Shown here: positions 51,212 to 61,190 of the stretch, one piece after another | Numbering within the stretch: the stretch's first letter is position 1 | Layout of the letters: every line of letters starts with the position of its first letter | Source of the DNA: Herminiimonas sp. KBW02 | GTDB taxonomy: Bacteria; Pseudomonadota; Gammaproteobacteria; Burkholderiales; Burkholderiaceae_D | Direction: 5' to 3' | NCBI RefSeq assembly: GCF_003852535.1 | Contig: NZ_QAJP01000004.1 | Location: 668,719-732,718 of the forward strand | Length of the DNA stretch: 64,000 nt | Translations under genes and position numbers: made by a program | The notes under the pieces: generated by a model | The model's database searches: none | The model's input: only the letters and a program-made list of their open reading frames with translations | What the model was told of the DNA's origin: nothing

Positions 51212-51910
51212 ATGACAGATGAAGTAAGCAATATTCCTGCTGCCGATGCGCAGGGTGACGGACAGGTCGTATTCGATGCGGGTGCACTGCGTGTGCTGGC
51301 AGTATTAGCCGAAAAAGAAGCGCTGACGCCGGATGCCTATCCGATGTCTATCAATGCACTCACCAATGGCTGTAACCAGCTGACCAGTCGTGATCCGGTG
51401 ATGGCGCTGACCGAAGCTGATGTGCAGCGTATCCTGCAGGATTTGATCGCAGACAAATTTGTCTCCGAGGTGAATCAGGCGGGCGCACGCGTGAGCAAGT
51501 ATGAGCACAGACTGCGCATGAAGTGGACGCTGGAGCAGGATAAGCTGGCCGTGCTGACGGTCTTGATGTTGCGTGGTATCCAGACTGCTGGTGAGATACG
51601 TACGCGCTCAGGCCGTTTGCATGAGTTCGCTACGATTGCTGATGTGGAAGCAGCATTGCAATTCCTGATCGACAAATATCCGCCGCTGGTCGCACGCTTG
51701 CCGCGCGCGCCTGGTACCAAGGAAACGCGTTATGCGCCCTTATTATCGGGAGAGGTATTTCCTGAGTCGGGTGAGTTGCCTGCAGCTGCAAGCGGTGGTG
51801 TAAGCCGCCATGACCGCATCGGTCAGCTGGAAGCAGAAGTGGCTGGCCTGCGCGACGAAGTCGAAGCTTTGAAAGCGCAGTTCCAGCAATTCAAACAGCA
51901 GTTCGAATAA
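51212..51910 (+). CDS. YceH-family (DUF480) protein
   Basis: 232 residues. Two winged-helix-like halves with the family motifs LRVLAVLAEKEALTPDAYP and LTVLMLRGIQTAGEIRTRS. C-terminal leucine-rich coiled coil (QLEAEVAGLRDEVEALKAQ). Family function is unknown; a DNA-binding role is often suggested by the fold. It lies 8 bases after cysE and is probably in one unit with it. Confidence 0.9.
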   Translation: MTDEVSNIPAADAQGDGQVVFDAGALRVLAVLAEKEALTPDAYPMSINALTNGCNQLTSRDPVMALTEADVQRILQDLIADKFVSEVNQAGARVSKYEHRLRMKWTLEQDKLAVLTVLMLRGIQTAGEIRTRSGRLHEFATIADVEAALQFLIDKYPPLVARLPRAPGTKETRYAPLLSGEVFPESGELPAAASGGVSRHDRIGQLEAEVAGLRDEVEALKAQFQQFKQQFE

Positions 51911-51929
51911 GTATTAGCCAAGTCGGTGC

Positions 51930-52748
51930 CTAGTTGCCGACTTCGCTTCCATTCAAGGTGTAACGGTGGATATTGCTTGCCGTATCCAGTGCCAGCCAGT
52001 CACCGCGCTCCGCCGGAGCGTGATCCAAATCCCAGTCTGACAATACATAGCGTATGCGTGCTGCACCATCGATTTGATAATCGTGTTTTGCCGGGCGATG
52101 AGTATGACCATGGATCATGGTGGCACTGCCACTGAGACGGAATAAACCTGCAATCGCTTCCTGATTTACATCCATGATGTCGTAAGACTTGTCACGTTGG
52201 GCGGCACGGCTGCCGGCGCGCAAGTTTTCGATGATGGCTTTGCGTTGCGCCAGAGGCTGAGCCAGGAAGTTTTGTTGCCATTCGGGCTGGCGTACTTGCG
52301 CACGGAATTGCATGTATGCGGCATCGTCGGTGCAATAGGCGTCGCCATGTGTCAGCACCAGCAAACGGTTGGCGATCGTGGAGACATAGGGATCGGGCAG
52401 CAAGCGTATACCGGTTGCCTCTGCAAACCTGGTTCCGACCAGGAAGTCGCGATTGCCGGCCATCCAGAAGATTTCTACGCCGCTTGTACTGACTCGTTTC
52501 AGTGCATGGACGACTTGCTGATAGTAGGGATCGTCCAGGTCGTCATCACCGGCCCAGGCTTCGAAGATATCGCCGAGCAGATAAAGTTGTCGCGTGTGTA
52601 CTGCGTGTTGTTGCAGGAAATTAAAAAAAGCCTGCGTGGTGCGAGGCATGGCTGCCTGCAAATGCAAATCGGAAACAAAAAGCGCAGCCATTGCTGGCTG
52701 CGCTTGATTCGTCGAAGCAGAGGATAGGGAAGAGCTCATATCGTGCAT
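51930..52748 (-). CDS. lpxH: UDP-2,3-diacylglucosamine hydrolase
   Basis: 272 residues. Makes lipid X in lipid A synthesis. The metallophosphoesterase motifs are in order: SDLHL, GDIFEAWAGDDD, GNRDFLVG, LTHGDAYC and HGHTHRPAKH. The first ~20 residues (Ser-rich) are not conserved, so translation may begin at 52691 (MAALFVSDLHL) instead of 52748. Confidence 0.94.
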   Translation of the reverse strand: MHDMSSSLSSASTNQAQPAMAALFVSDLHLQAAMPRTTQAFFNFLQQHAVHTRQLYLLGDIFEAWAGDDDLDDPYYQQVVHALKRVSTSGVEIFWMAGNRDFLVGTRFAEATGIRLLPDPYVSTIANRLLVLTHGDAYCTDDAAYMQFRAQVRQPEWQQNFLAQPLAQRKAIIENLRAGSRAAQRDKSYDIMDVNQEAIAGLFRLSGSATMIHGHTHRPAKHDYQIDGAARIRYVLSDWDLDHAPAERGDWLALDTASNIHRYTLNGSEVGN

Positions 52749-52779
52749 CGAGATAGCTAAGTAAGTAAATGTCGGGCGC

Positions 52780-53268
52780 TTAGATTACTTCTGCTTTTTC
52801 GATGACTACGTCGTCTACCGGTACGTCTGCGAACATGCCGCTGCGTGTGGTTTTGACTGCGCGGATTTTTTCAACGACATCGGTACCGTCGGTGACTTTG
52901 CCGAATACGCAGTAGCCCCAGCCGTCCTGACCTGGATAGTCGAGGAAGCTGTTGTTGTTGACGTTGATGAAGAACTGAGCGGAAGCCGAGTGTGGTGCCG
53001 AAGTACGTGCCATTGCCAGTGTGTACATATCGTTTTTCAAGCCGTTCTTGGCTTCGTTTTCGACTGGTTCATTGGTCGGCTTTTGTTTCATGCCAGGTTC
53101 GAAGCCGCCACCCTGAATCATGAAGCCATCAATGACGCGATGGAAGATGGTGCCGGCATAGTGACCAGAGTTCACGTAGGCGAGGAAGTTCTCTACCGTT
53201 TTTGGCGCTTTTTCTGCGTCGAGTTCGATAGTGATGTTGCCGTGATTGGTGGTGAGCAGAACTGCCAT
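52780..53268 (-). CDS. ppiB: Cytoplasmic peptidyl-prolyl cis-trans isomerase (cyclophilin B)
   Basis: 162 residues, no signal peptide. The cyclophilin active site appears as [15 protein letters not shown], then SAQFFINVNNNSFLD and GYCVFGKVTDG. It lies just behind a second, secreted cyclophilin gene of the same strand, with 56 bases between. Confidence 0.95.
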   Translation of the reverse strand: MAVLLTTNHGNITIELDAEKAPKTVENFLAYVNSGHYAGTIFHRVIDGFMIQGGGFEPGMKQKPTNEPVENEAKNGLKNDMYTLAMARTSAPHSASAQFFINVNNNSFLDYPGQDGWGYCVFGKVTDGTDVVEKIRAVKTTRSGMFADVPVDDVVIEKAEVI

Positions 53269-53324
53269 ATTTATTCCTTGATAAATGTAGGGGGATGAAA
53301 AAGACTAAAAATCAGTGTTGATGA

Positions 53325-53903
53325 TTAATTGATGACGGTAGCTGATTCTATGATGACTGGTGTGGTTGGTACATTTTGATGGCCGCCACGATTGCCGGTG
53401 CTGACGTTCTTGATCTTATCGACGACTTCGGTGCCTTTGATGACTTTGCCGAAGACTGCATAGCCCCAGCCGTCACGGCTAGGATAGTTCAGCATACTGT
53501 TATTTGCGGTGTTGATAAAGAACTGTGCAGTAGCGGAGTGCGGCGAGCTGGTGCGTGCCATCGCGATGGTGTAGATGTCATTCTTCAGGCCGTTCGACGC
53601 TTCGTTCTGGATAGGCGCGCGTGTCGCTTTCTCTTTCATGTCTTTATCGAAGCCGCCGCCCTGGATCATAAAGCCATCGATCACGCGGTGGAAAATGGTG
53701 CCGTTGTATTGGCCGCTTTTTACATACTGCACAAAATTCTCTACGGATTTAGGTGCTTTGTCCTGGTTCAGTTCCAGCACGATCTCGCCCATATTCGTTT
53801 TCAGTAATACCTGTGGTGCATCGGCAGCTTGCGCAAATTGCAGCATGCCTGACATTGATACGGCGGCAACCATGGCCAGGGCGTGGCGACGAGAAAATTT
53901 CAT
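53325..53903 (-). CDS. ppiA: Periplasmic peptidyl-prolyl cis-trans isomerase (cyclophilin A)
   Basis: 192 residues from [11 protein letters not shown], with a signal peptide cleaved near QFAQAADA. Same cyclophilin motifs as the neighbouring gene ([15 protein letters not shown]). The pair looks like a tandem duplication with different cell location. Start 53903 follows AAGAAG at good spacing; 53918 is possible. Confidence 0.93.
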   Translation of the reverse strand: MKFSRRHALAMVAAVSMSGMLQFAQAADAPQVLLKTNMGEIVLELNQDKAPKSVENFVQYVKSGQYNGTIFHRVIDGFMIQGGGFDKDMKEKATRAPIQNEASNGLKNDIYTIAMARTSSPHSATAQFFINTANNSMLNYPSRDGWGYAVFGKVIKGTEVVDKIKNVSTGNRGGHQNVPTTPVIIESATVIN

Positions 53904-54357
53904 GCGGGCTTCTTTCATTTAAATGAAGGTGGGTAGTTCTGTAAGCTAGAGCTGGTTCCTGGTACAGATGAAGCTAAAGGATAAATATTCAATAGCCCTC
54001 AGCTTGCAGGATCACTCGCGCTGTCATATTATGCCGTCCCGCTTGCGCTTCGGTACGGAGCCGTCTCTAATTTTGTGCAGGTTTCAGTGCGGCGGGAAAG
54101 GCAAAGATAAAATGCAATCTTGCGCCAGAACCAGTGCAGATAAGCAACTTGGTCGGCGGTTGCGCTTTTTATCAATGCTATACTGCTACAAATTCGTGCT
54201 GCCTAACATGCCGCGAAACGAGCATTTTATCAAAAAAGAAGCATCACTAAGTGTTTTGGCAGCGTTGCCGCAGCTGCGCCCCGGAGTTGCTGATGCGCGT
54301 AAATGGCGATGCGCAGCTAGCCTTGTGACAAATCTTAGCCGAAACAGACAACCATTC
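53904..54357. promoter_or_regulatory. Divergent control region between ppiA and cysS
   Basis: 454 bases. Plus-strand promoter candidates: TTGCAG (54004-54009), 17 bases, TATTAT (54027-54032); and an extended -10 TGCTATACT (54176-54184) with poor -35. Either gives a cysS leader of at least 165 bases. The cysS frame stays open upstream to 53968, but that stretch shows no domain and odd composition, so I do not take it as coding. Confidence 0.5.
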
Positions 54358-55752
54358 ATGAGTGCCCTGAAGATCTACAATACGCTGGCGCGTGATAAGC
54401 AGCCGTTTACTCCTATTGAACCGGGCAAAGTCCGGATGTACGTATGCGGCATGACCGTATACGACTACTGTCACATCGGACATGCGCGCGTTATGGTGGT
54501 ATTCGATCTGGTGCAGCGCTGGTTGCGGGCTTCTGACTATGAAGTTACTTATGTGCGCAACATCACCGATATAGACGACAAGATCATCAGGCGTGCCGCC
54601 GAAAATGGCGAGTCCATTTCTGCCCTGACACAACGCTTTATCGATGCGATGGATGAGGATGCCGCTGCGCTGGGCGTACAAAAACCGGATCACGAACCGC
54701 GTGCGACCAATTTCGTGCCGCAAATGCTGGGTCTGATCGAAGCGCTGGAACGTAATGGCCTGGCTTATAAATCATCCGATGGCGACGTGAATTATTCCGT
54801 GCGCGATTTCCCCGGGTATGGCAAGTTGTCCGGCAAGTCGCTGGATGATCTGCGCGCGGGTGAGCGTGTGGACGTCAACACCGGTAAACGTGATCCGCTG
54901 GATTTCGTCTTGTGGAAATCATCAAAAGAATCCGAGCCGGAAGAAGTGAAGTGGGCATCGAAATGGGGCAGTGGTCGCCCGGGCTGGCATATTGAATGCT
55001 CGGCCATGGCGTGCGAGTTGCTGGGTGAGCAATTCGATATACACGGCGGCGGTGCCGATCTGCAGTTCCCGCATCACGAAAATGAAATTGCACAGTCCGA
55101 AGGTGCGAGCCAGCATACCTTCGTCAACTACTGGATGCACAATGGTTTCGTGCGTGTCGACAATGAAAAAATGTCGAAGTCGCTGGGTAATTTCTTCACT
55201 ATTCGTGAAGTACTGGCGAAATACGATTCCGAAGTCGTGCGCTTCTTCATCTTGCGCGCGCATTACCGCAGCCAACTGAATTATTCCGATGCGCATCTGG
55301 ATGATGCACGCAACGCCTTGACACGTATGTATACCGCACTCAAGGATGTGGCGCCGGATGATGCACCGCTGGACATGGCGGAAGCACATGCCGTGCGCTT
55401 TGCCGATGCGATGAACGACGATTTCAATACACCGCTGGCAGTGGCCGTATTGTTTGAGCTTGCAAACGAAATTAATAAAACAAAATCGCCCGCTTTGGCG
55501 CGCCAACTGGTTGGACTCGCTGGTATAGTCGGTCTCTTGCAGCGCCCGGCCCAGCAATTCCTGCATGCCGGACTAGCTAACGGGGAAGATGGCGGGATGG
55601 AAACATTTGTCGTCGAGCAAATCAATGCGCGTGTTAACGCCAAGAAGGCGAAGAACTTTGCCGAAGCTGACCGCATCCGTGCCGAGCTGCTGGAGAAAGG
55701 TATCATCCTGGAAGATAAACCGGGTGGCCTGACTGAATGGCGAAGGGCTTGA
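54358..55752 (+). CDS. cysS: Cysteinyl-tRNA synthetase
   Basis: 464 residues. Class I motifs: [11 protein letters not shown] (HIGH) and [10 protein letters not shown] (KMSKS). Zinc ligands include CGMTVYD and the ECSAMA cysteine. ATG 54358 ([10 protein letters not shown]) gives the family length. No strong ribosome site. The next gene begins 4 bases after the stop. Confidence 0.97.
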   Translation: MSALKIYNTLARDKQPFTPIEPGKVRMYVCGMTVYDYCHIGHARVMVVFDLVQRWLRASDYEVTYVRNITDIDDKIIRRAAENGESISALTQRFIDAMDEDAAALGVQKPDHEPRATNFVPQMLGLIEALERNGLAYKSSDGDVNYSVRDFPGYGKLSGKSLDDLRAGERVDVNTGKRDPLDFVLWKSSKESEPEEVKWASKWGSGRPGWHIECSAMACELLGEQFDIHGGGADLQFPHHENEIAQSEGASQHTFVNYWMHNGFVRVDNEKMSKSLGNFFTIREVLAKYDSEVVRFFILRAHYRSQLNYSDAHLDDARNALTRMYTALKDVAPDDAPLDMAEAHAVRFADAMNDDFNTPLAVAVLFELANEINKTKSPALARQLVGLAGIVGLLQRPAQQFLHAGLANGEDGGMETFVVEQINARVNAKKAKNFAEADRIRAELLEKGIILEDKPGGLTEWRRA

Positions 55753-55756
55753 GCTG

Positions 55757-56404
55757 ATGGGGAAAACGATCGCCACTGCGGAAACCCGTATCCTGCCAGT
55801 CTACTGGGAGGAGGCCAAGGCCGAGCTGATGAAGCGCGACCGTATCCTGCGCAAGCTCATCCCGCAATTTGGCGATTTGCATCTGGTCGGTCGCGGTGAG
55901 GCATTTTCCACATTGGCACGTTCCATCATCGGACAACAAATTTCGACCAAAGCTGCCGACTCGGTCTGGCAGCGCTTCCTCGAAGTCTGCCCAAAATGCA
56001 CGCCGGCACAGGTGATCAAGGCTGGTGACAAGCTGGCAACTTGTGGCTTATCCAAGCGCAAAGCAGAGTATATTTTCGATCTGGCCGACCATTTCAAGGC
56101 AAAACGTGTCAATTGTGACAAGTGGGCCGAGATGGAAGATGAAGAAGTTATCGCAGAGTTAATTCAAATTCGCGGCATCGGACGCTGGACAGCGGAGATG
56201 TTTTTGATATTTAATCTGCTCCGACCAAATATTTTGCCGCTGGACGACCTTGGTTTGCTGGCGGGTATTAGCCGTAATTATTTTTCTGGCGAGCCGGTTT
56301 CGCGCAGCGATGCGCGGGAAGTAGCCGCCAACTGGGAGCCTTACCGTACTGTTGCGACCTGGTATCTGTGGCGTAGCCTGGATCCGGTAGAAGCAGCAAA
56401 CTAG
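55757..56404 (+). CDS. DNA-3-methyladenine glycosylase II family protein
   Basis: 215-residue HhH-GPD base-excision repair enzyme. The helix-hairpin-helix is IQIRGIGRWTAEMF (about 136-149), followed by the catalytic aspartate in LPLDDLGLL. AlkA-like in sequence but without the AlkA N-terminal domain. Preceded by cysS (4-base gap) and followed by accA after 43 bases. Confidence 0.9.
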   Translation: MGKTIATAETRILPVYWEEAKAELMKRDRILRKLIPQFGDLHLVGRGEAFSTLARSIIGQQISTKAADSVWQRFLEVCPKCTPAQVIKAGDKLATCGLSKRKAEYIFDLADHFKAKRVNCDKWAEMEDEEVIAELIQIRGIGRWTAEMFLIFNLLRPNILPLDDLGLLAGISRNYFSGEPVSRSDAREVAANWEPYRTVATWYLWRSLDPVEAAN

Positions 56405-56447
56405 GTAGATACGAAATCCACCACGTGTTGAATCATAAAGGTGCACG

Positions 56448-57422
56448 ATGAGTAAAACGACTTTCCTCGGCTTTGAACAGCCGATAGCAGAACTCGATTC
56501 CAAGATCGAAGAGCTGCGCTTTGTACAAGATGACTCTGCAGTTGATATCTCGGAAGAGATCGATCGTCTGTCGAAGAAGAGCCAGCAACTGACTAAAGAT
56601 ATCTACGCCAAGCTCACGCCATGGCAAGTGTCGCAAATCGCACGTCATCCGCAACGTCCATACACCATGGACTATGTGAATGAAATCTTCACTGACTTCC
56701 ACGAATTGCACGGCGACCGCAGCTACGCGGACGATTTGTCCATCGTCGGCGGCCTGGCACGTTTCAATGGCATGCCTTGCATGGTCATCGGTCATCAAAA
56801 AGGTCGTGACACCAAAGAACGCAGCATGCGTAACTTCGGTATGCCGAAGCCGGAAGGCTATCGCAAGGCGATGCGCCTGATGAAGCTGGCTGAGAAGTTC
56901 GGTTTGCCGGTGTTCACATTTGTCGACACCCCGGGTGCATTCCCTGGTATCGACGCGGAAGAGCGCGGACAGTCAGAAGCGATTGGCCACAATCTGTACG
57001 TTATGGCCGAATTGAAAGTGCCGCTGATTGCAACCATTATTGGTGAAGGCGGTTCAGGCGGCGCGCTGGCAATTGCAGTCGGTGATGCAGTATTAATGTT
57101 GCAGTACTCGACCTACTCGGTGATCTCGCCGGAAGGTTGTGCTTCGATTCTGTGGAAATCTGCAGAGCGCGCATCTGATGCTGCAGAAGCACTCGGTCTG
57201 ACCGCGCATCGCCTGAAAGCCATGGGCCTGATCGACAAGATCATCAATGAGCCGCTGGGTGGCGCACATCGCGATCCTAAGCAAATGGCTGCATTGGTCA
57301 AACGTGCGCTGGCCGATACCGTGCGTCAGTTCCAGGGCATGAAAACCAAGGACCTGCTGGCAGCACGTCATGAGAAACTCATGAGCTACGGTAAATTCAA
57401 AGAGCTCAATACACCGGAATGA
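56448..57422 (+). CDS. accA: Acetyl-CoA carboxylase carboxyltransferase subunit alpha
   Basis: 324 residues. First step of fatty-acid synthesis, with AccD. Motifs [46 protein letters not shown] and [11 protein letters not shown] are diagnostic. tilS begins 3 bases after the stop. Confidence 0.97.
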   Translation: MSKTTFLGFEQPIAELDSKIEELRFVQDDSAVDISEEIDRLSKKSQQLTKDIYAKLTPWQVSQIARHPQRPYTMDYVNEIFTDFHELHGDRSYADDLSIVGGLARFNGMPCMVIGHQKGRDTKERSMRNFGMPKPEGYRKAMRLMKLAEKFGLPVFTFVDTPGAFPGIDAEERGQSEAIGHNLYVMAELKVPLIATIIGEGGSGGALAIAVGDAVLMLQYSTYSVISPEGCASILWKSAERASDAAEALGLTAHRLKAMGLIDKIINEPLGGAHRDPKQMAALVKRALADTVRQFQGMKTKDLLAARHEKLMSYGKFKELNTPE

Positions 57423-57425
57423 TGC

Positions 57426-58820
57426 GTGACGAATAAAGAAACTGCGTCTATGCAAGCTGGGTTTGAACGCGCGTTAGGGGAGATCCGGACGCGCGTTTCT
57501 CTTTCCGGCTCCGGTGTCGCTAAAATCGCGCTGGCTTACAGTGGTGGCCTTGATTCAGCGGCCTTGCTGAATTTACTGCATGCATACGGACAAGCGCAAC
57601 AGCTGGAAGTCTATGCCTTCCATGTACATCATGGCTTAAGTGCAAACGCCGATGACTGGCTGGAGCATTGCCGCGCGCAGTGTGCCGCACTGGGTGTGAC
57701 TTTCGATGCGCGTCAGGTACAGATCGTCAATAAGGAAAAGAGCGGTGTAGAGGAAGCGGCGCGGCAAAGCCGCTACGCGGCATTGGGCGATATGTGCCGT
57801 GCGCATGGCGTGCCGCTGCTATTGACTGCGCATCATCTGGATGACCAGGCAGAAACCGTGTTGCTGCAACTCTTGCGTGGCTCCGGTGTGGCTGGGCTGT
57901 CAGGCATGGATAGCGCGAATCATGCAGCGGATCTGCTCGGTGATGCGAGCTTGCTGATGGGGCGTCCGTTGTTACAGGTGACACGTGAGGATTTGCAGGC
58001 CTACGTTAGCGCGCACGCGATCCAGTTTGTCGAAGATGAATCCAATCTTGATCCGCGCTATGCGCGTAATTCCTTGCGTCATCAGGTCATGCCTAAACTG
58101 GAAGAGCATTTTCCAGGTTTCCAGCAACGCTTTGCGCGCACCGCACAGCACGCACAATCAGCACAACGTTTATTGATAGAACTGGCCGCTGAAGATTTGC
58201 AGCAATGCTTGGATGGCAAGTGCGTGGATGTGAGCAAGCTGAAGCTGTTCAGCGCAGACCGCATCGACAATATGCTGCGTTACTGGTTTGGTTTGCGCGG
58301 TGTGCGCATGCCGTCAACTGCCTGGCTGAATGAAATGCGCACGCAATTGCTGGAAGCAAAACACGATGCGCAGTTATGCGTCACGCATGCAGACTGTCAT
58401 ATCCGGCGCCACCGTGACCGTGTCTACATCACGCCTAAATTCGATCCGGACCTGTTGCTGCAGCCGCCGCGTTCGTTCAACTGGCAAGGCGAAGCCAGCC
58501 TGCATTTCCCCAGTTTCGGCGGCACTTTGTTCTTTGATCCGGCGGAGCAGGGCATCGCTGCCGATTGGTTACGTGCGCAAACACTGTCTATCCAATTGCG
58601 CAGCGGCGGCGAACGTTTGAAACCGGCATGGAATCGCCCGACCAAAAGTTTGAAGTACCAATACCAGGCGTGCGATGTCCCTGCCTGGGAGCGTGAGCGC
58701 CTGCCACTGGTTTTTGCAGGCAGGCTGTTGTTTGCTGCTGGTATCGGCATGGATTGTCACGCACTCAACACCGAGGCCGGCAGCAATATTCAACTACGTT
58801 GGCAGTTCGATCAGACTTAA
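57426..58820 (+). CDS. tilS: tRNA(Ile)-lysidine synthetase
   Basis: 464 residues. Modifies C34 of tRNA-Ile(CAU) to lysidine. The PP-loop SGGLDSAALL is near residue 39, followed by HVHHGLSANADDWLEHC and the substrate-binding C-terminal domain. Start is GTG 57426 or ATG 57450. Closely coupled to accA. Confidence 0.95.
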   Translation: MTNKETASMQAGFERALGEIRTRVSLSGSGVAKIALAYSGGLDSAALLNLLHAYGQAQQLEVYAFHVHHGLSANADDWLEHCRAQCAALGVTFDARQVQIVNKEKSGVEEAARQSRYAALGDMCRAHGVPLLLTAHHLDDQAETVLLQLLRGSGVAGLSGMDSANHAADLLGDASLLMGRPLLQVTREDLQAYVSAHAIQFVEDESNLDPRYARNSLRHQVMPKLEEHFPGFQQRFARTAQHAQSAQRLLIELAAEDLQQCLDGKCVDVSKLKLFSADRIDNMLRYWFGLRGVRMPSTAWLNEMRTQLLEAKHDAQLCVTHADCHIRRHRDRVYITPKFDPDLLLQPPRSFNWQGEASLHFPSFGGTLFFDPAEQGIAADWLRAQTLSIQLRSGGERLKPAWNRPTKSLKYQYQACDVPAWERERLPLVFAGRLLFAAGIGMDCHALNTEAGSNIQLRWQFDQT

Positions 58821-58992
58821 ATAGCGCCGTATCAAGAACAGAAAGCGCGCAGACCCGGGATTTTTGGTGATTTTGATAAGGCAAGGCGCTGGCACGGCCT
58901 TGTCGGACTTGTCATTCTGCGCTGCACGCTGTAAAGTCGAGGGTTGATTTTTCACGCTTTTCTCTTCTTTTAAGAGCTCGTTCACTATCCCT

Positions 58993-60246
58993 ATGGCTTT
59001 AATCGTTCACAAATACGGCGGCACTTCGATGGGCTCCACCGAGCGCATCAAAAATGTTGCCAGACGCGTCGCCAAATGGCATGACGCTGGTTATCAAATC
59101 GTAGTGGTGCCATCGGCGATGTCCGGTGAGACCAATCGTTTGATCGGATTGGCCAAAGAAATCATGCCGCAACCGGATCCACGCGAACTGGATATGCTGG
59201 CTTCGACCGGCGAGCAGGTTTCTGTCGCCTTGCTGGCCATGGCTTTGCAATCTATCGGCAAGGAAGCCGTATCGTACGCAGGCTGGCAAGTCGCGATTAA
59301 GACGGATTCCGCTTTCACCAAAGCGCGTATCCAGTCTATCGACGATGTAAAAGTGCAGAAGGATCTGGATGCAGGCCGTATCGTCATCATCACTGGTTTC
59401 CAGGGAGTGGACGATGACGGCAATATCGCAACGCTGGGTCGTGGTGGTTCCGATACTTCGGCAGTGGCTGTTGCAGTAGCGTTGAAAGCGCAGGAATGCC
59501 TGATTTACACAGATGTTGACGGCGTCTATACGACTGACCCGCGTGTCGTGTCGGAAGCGCGTCGCCTGAATACCGTTACCTTTGAAGAGATGCTTGAAAT
59601 GGCATCGCTGGGTTCGAAAGTACTGCAGATTCGTTCTGTCGAATTTGCTGGTAACTACCGGATGCCGACACGCGTGCTGTCGTCGCTGACCGATCCTATG
59701 ATACCGCTGGAAGAAGAAGCAAAATCCGGCACCCTGATTTCGTTTGAGGAAGATACACACATGGAACAAGCTGCCATCACCGGTATAGCATTCAATCGCG
59801 ATGAAGCGAAAATTACCGTACTGGGCGTACCAGATCGTCCAGGCATCGCGTATCAGATCCTGGGGCCGATTGCTGCGGCAAATATCGAAGTCGACATGAT
59901 CATTCAAAACCAGTCCGTCGACGGCAAAACAGACTTCACCTTCACCGTGCCACGCGGCGATTACGCCAAGGCTGTGGATGTGCTGAATGAAAGTGTGAAA
60001 GCACACATCGGCGCTGCCAGCATCCAGGGCGACACTAAAGTATCCAAAGTATCCGTGGTTGGTGTCGGCATGCGCAGCCATGTTGGTATTGCATCGCAAA
60101 TGTTCCGTACTTTGTCGGAAGAGGGCATTAACATCCAGATGATCTCTACTTCGGAAATCAAGATTTCGGTCCTGATCGACGAGAAGTATATGGAATTGGC
60201 GGTTCGTGCTTTGCACAAGACATTTGATCTGGAAAAAAGTAACTAA
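58993..60246 (+). CDS. lysC: Aspartate kinase (lysine-sensitive type) with internal beta-subunit start
   Basis: 417 residues. First step of the aspartate pathway to Lys, Met and Thr. Kinase domain opens with HKYGGTSMGSTERI and holds GRGGSDTSAVAVA. Two C-terminal ACT domains (from about 262) bind effectors. An in-frame ATG at 59761 (MEQAAITGIAFNR) has GAGGA 10 bases upstream and lies at the point where separate beta subunits start in Corynebacterium and Bacillus, so an alpha2beta2 enzyme is likely. Confidence 0.96.
   Translation: MALIVHKYGGTSMGSTERIKNVARRVAKWHDAGYQIVVVPSAMSGETNRLIGLAKEIMPQPDPRELDMLASTGEQVSVALLAMALQSIGKEAVSYAGWQVAIKTDSAFTKARIQSIDDVKVQKDLDAGRIVIITGFQGVDDDGNIATLGRGGSDTSAVAVAVALKAQECLIYTDVDGVYTTDPRVVSEARRLNTVTFEEMLEMASLGSKVLQIRSVEFAGNYRMPTRVLSSLTDPMIPLEEEAKSGTLISFEEDTHMEQAAITGIAFNRDEAKITVLGVPDRPGIAYQILGPIAAANIEVDMIIQNQSVDGKTDFTFTVPRGDYAKAVDVLNESVKAHIGAASIQGDTKVSKVSVVGVGMRSHVGIASQMFRTLSEEGINIQMISTSEIKISVLIDEKYMELAVRALHKTFDLEKSN
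59746..59763 (+). promoter_or_regulatory. Internal ribosome-binding site and start for LysC beta subunit
   Basis: GAGGA at 59746-59750, ATG at 59761, in frame with lysC. The product would be a 161-residue two-ACT-domain protein. The N-terminus resembles the known beta subunit of Corynebacterium LysC. Confidence 0.6.
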
Positions 60247-60284
60247 AAAAGAAAATAAGTCATACTGAAATGCATAGTTTTGGG

Positions 60285-60313
60285 TTGACCAGACATGCAT
60301 GAAAAGTTATGAT
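60285..60313 (+). promoter_or_regulatory. Sigma-70 promoter of tRNA-Ser
   Basis: TTGACC (60285-60290), 17-base spacer, TATGAT (60308-60313), about 45 bases before the mature tRNA. Confidence 0.75.
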
Positions 60314-60358
60314 GCTGGACCTTCTGGTAACGGGCTGTCGACGTTGCTGAAGTAATGT

Positions 60359-60452
60359 GGAGACGTGGCCGAGTGGCCGAAGGCACTTCCCTGCTAAGGA
60401 AGCATATGGGCTTAAACCTGTATCGTGAGTTCGAATCTCACCGTCTCCGCCA
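60359..60452 (+). tRNA. tRNA-Ser (anticodon GCU)
   Basis: 94 bases with encoded CCA. Acceptor GGAGACG/CGTCTCC with G discriminator, D arm GTGGCCGAGTGGCCGAAGGCAC, anticodon stem CTTCC/GGAAG around CTGCTAA (anticodon GCT in DNA), a long variable arm, and T arm GTGAGTTCGAATCTCAC. Good class II serine tRNA. Confidence 0.97.
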
Positions 60453-60460
60453 AAGAATTG

Positions 60461-60492
60461 AAAGCCCTTGATGAAAATCAAGGGCTTTTTTT
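60461..60492 (+). terminator. Terminator of tRNA-Ser
   Basis: AAAGCCCTTGAT/ATCAAGGGCTTT with GAAA tetraloop and T run, 8 bases after the tRNA. Confidence 0.92.
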
Positions 60493-60535
60493 CTTTCTCG
60501 AATTGGATAGAGTCACTTTTACTGGAATACGTATT

Positions 60536-61054
60536 TTGAACACGAAGAGAAGCAAGCGCTGGGATGGGAAGATAGATACGCTGACCGCGGATTACCTGAA
60601 GGATGTCGTAACGCAGATGAAGTCCTACGGCGATCGCGTGCAGTTCGCATTGAATGGGCCGGGACAAAAGCCTCACTATCAGGTCATCAATAGTTTTGAA
60701 AAAAAAATGGCATTCGACAGCAATAATCATTTGCTGCATCCGACTGAAGAAGAGTTCGTCGGCGCCAATGCAACGCCTGTGCTGACGCTGGCGCAGATAG
60801 AGAATGCAATAGCCAGTGTTGGTGTGAAGCGTGTGACCACCACCACGCGTGCGGTACGCAGCGTACGAGGCAGCAGCACGCCGGCAACGCGTCCGGGTGA
60901 CCTGATCGATATCCAGAAGTACGAATACTTCAAGAACAACGTACAGAAGCTGCCGGAAGGCATACGCGCCTATTCGCAAGACATTACCAATCTGATGAAG
61001 AAGGGCATGACGGCTGAAGCTGCTTTTGGTGAGATCGTCGAACAATACTTCTGA
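60536..61054 (+). CDS. Orphan hypothetical protein downstream of tRNA-Ser
   Basis: Unrecognised. The frame is open back into the tRNA, but transcription should stop at the terminator at 60461-60492. Candidate starts are TTG 60503, TTG 60536 (giving LNTKRSKRWDGKID, with TGGA upstream) and ATG 60617; I use 60536 with low certainty, giving 172 residues. Composition is like core genes. A basic Thr/Arg-rich middle (VKRVTTTTRAVRSVRG) separates two predicted helical parts; the end is KGMTAEAAFGEIVEQYF. A terminator follows. Position behind a tRNA hints at past integration, but no integrase is present. Confidence 0.55.
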   Translation: MNTKRSKRWDGKIDTLTADYLKDVVTQMKSYGDRVQFALNGPGQKPHYQVINSFEKKMAFDSNNHLLHPTEEEFVGANATPVLTLAQIENAIASVGVKRVTTTTRAVRSVRGSSTPATRPGDLIDIQKYEYFKNNVQKLPEGIRAYSQDITNLMKKGMTAEAAFGEIVEQYF

Positions 61055-61089
61055 CGGACCGGCGAGCATGACTCGCCTGGTCTGGATCT

Positions 61090-61124
61090 AAAAAAGCCCG
61101 CATCGTCTGGATGCGGGCTTTTTT
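61090..61124. terminator. Bidirectional terminator between the orphan gene and the 68-aa gene
   Basis: AAAAAAGCCCGCATC with its exact complement around GTCTG, A and T runs on both sides, between two convergent genes. Confidence 0.92.
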
Positions 61125-61190
61125 ATTGGCCGTAGCGGTCAGTGTGTGGCCATCCGGCGCTGAGATGACGTCTGTGCGTAATTGGCGCAC

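Noticed and set aside
53968-54357. Upstream in-frame extension of cysS by 130 codons
   Set aside because: No recognisable domain, would be far beyond normal CysS length, and overlaps two promoter candidates. [10 protein letters not shown] at 54358 fits the family start.
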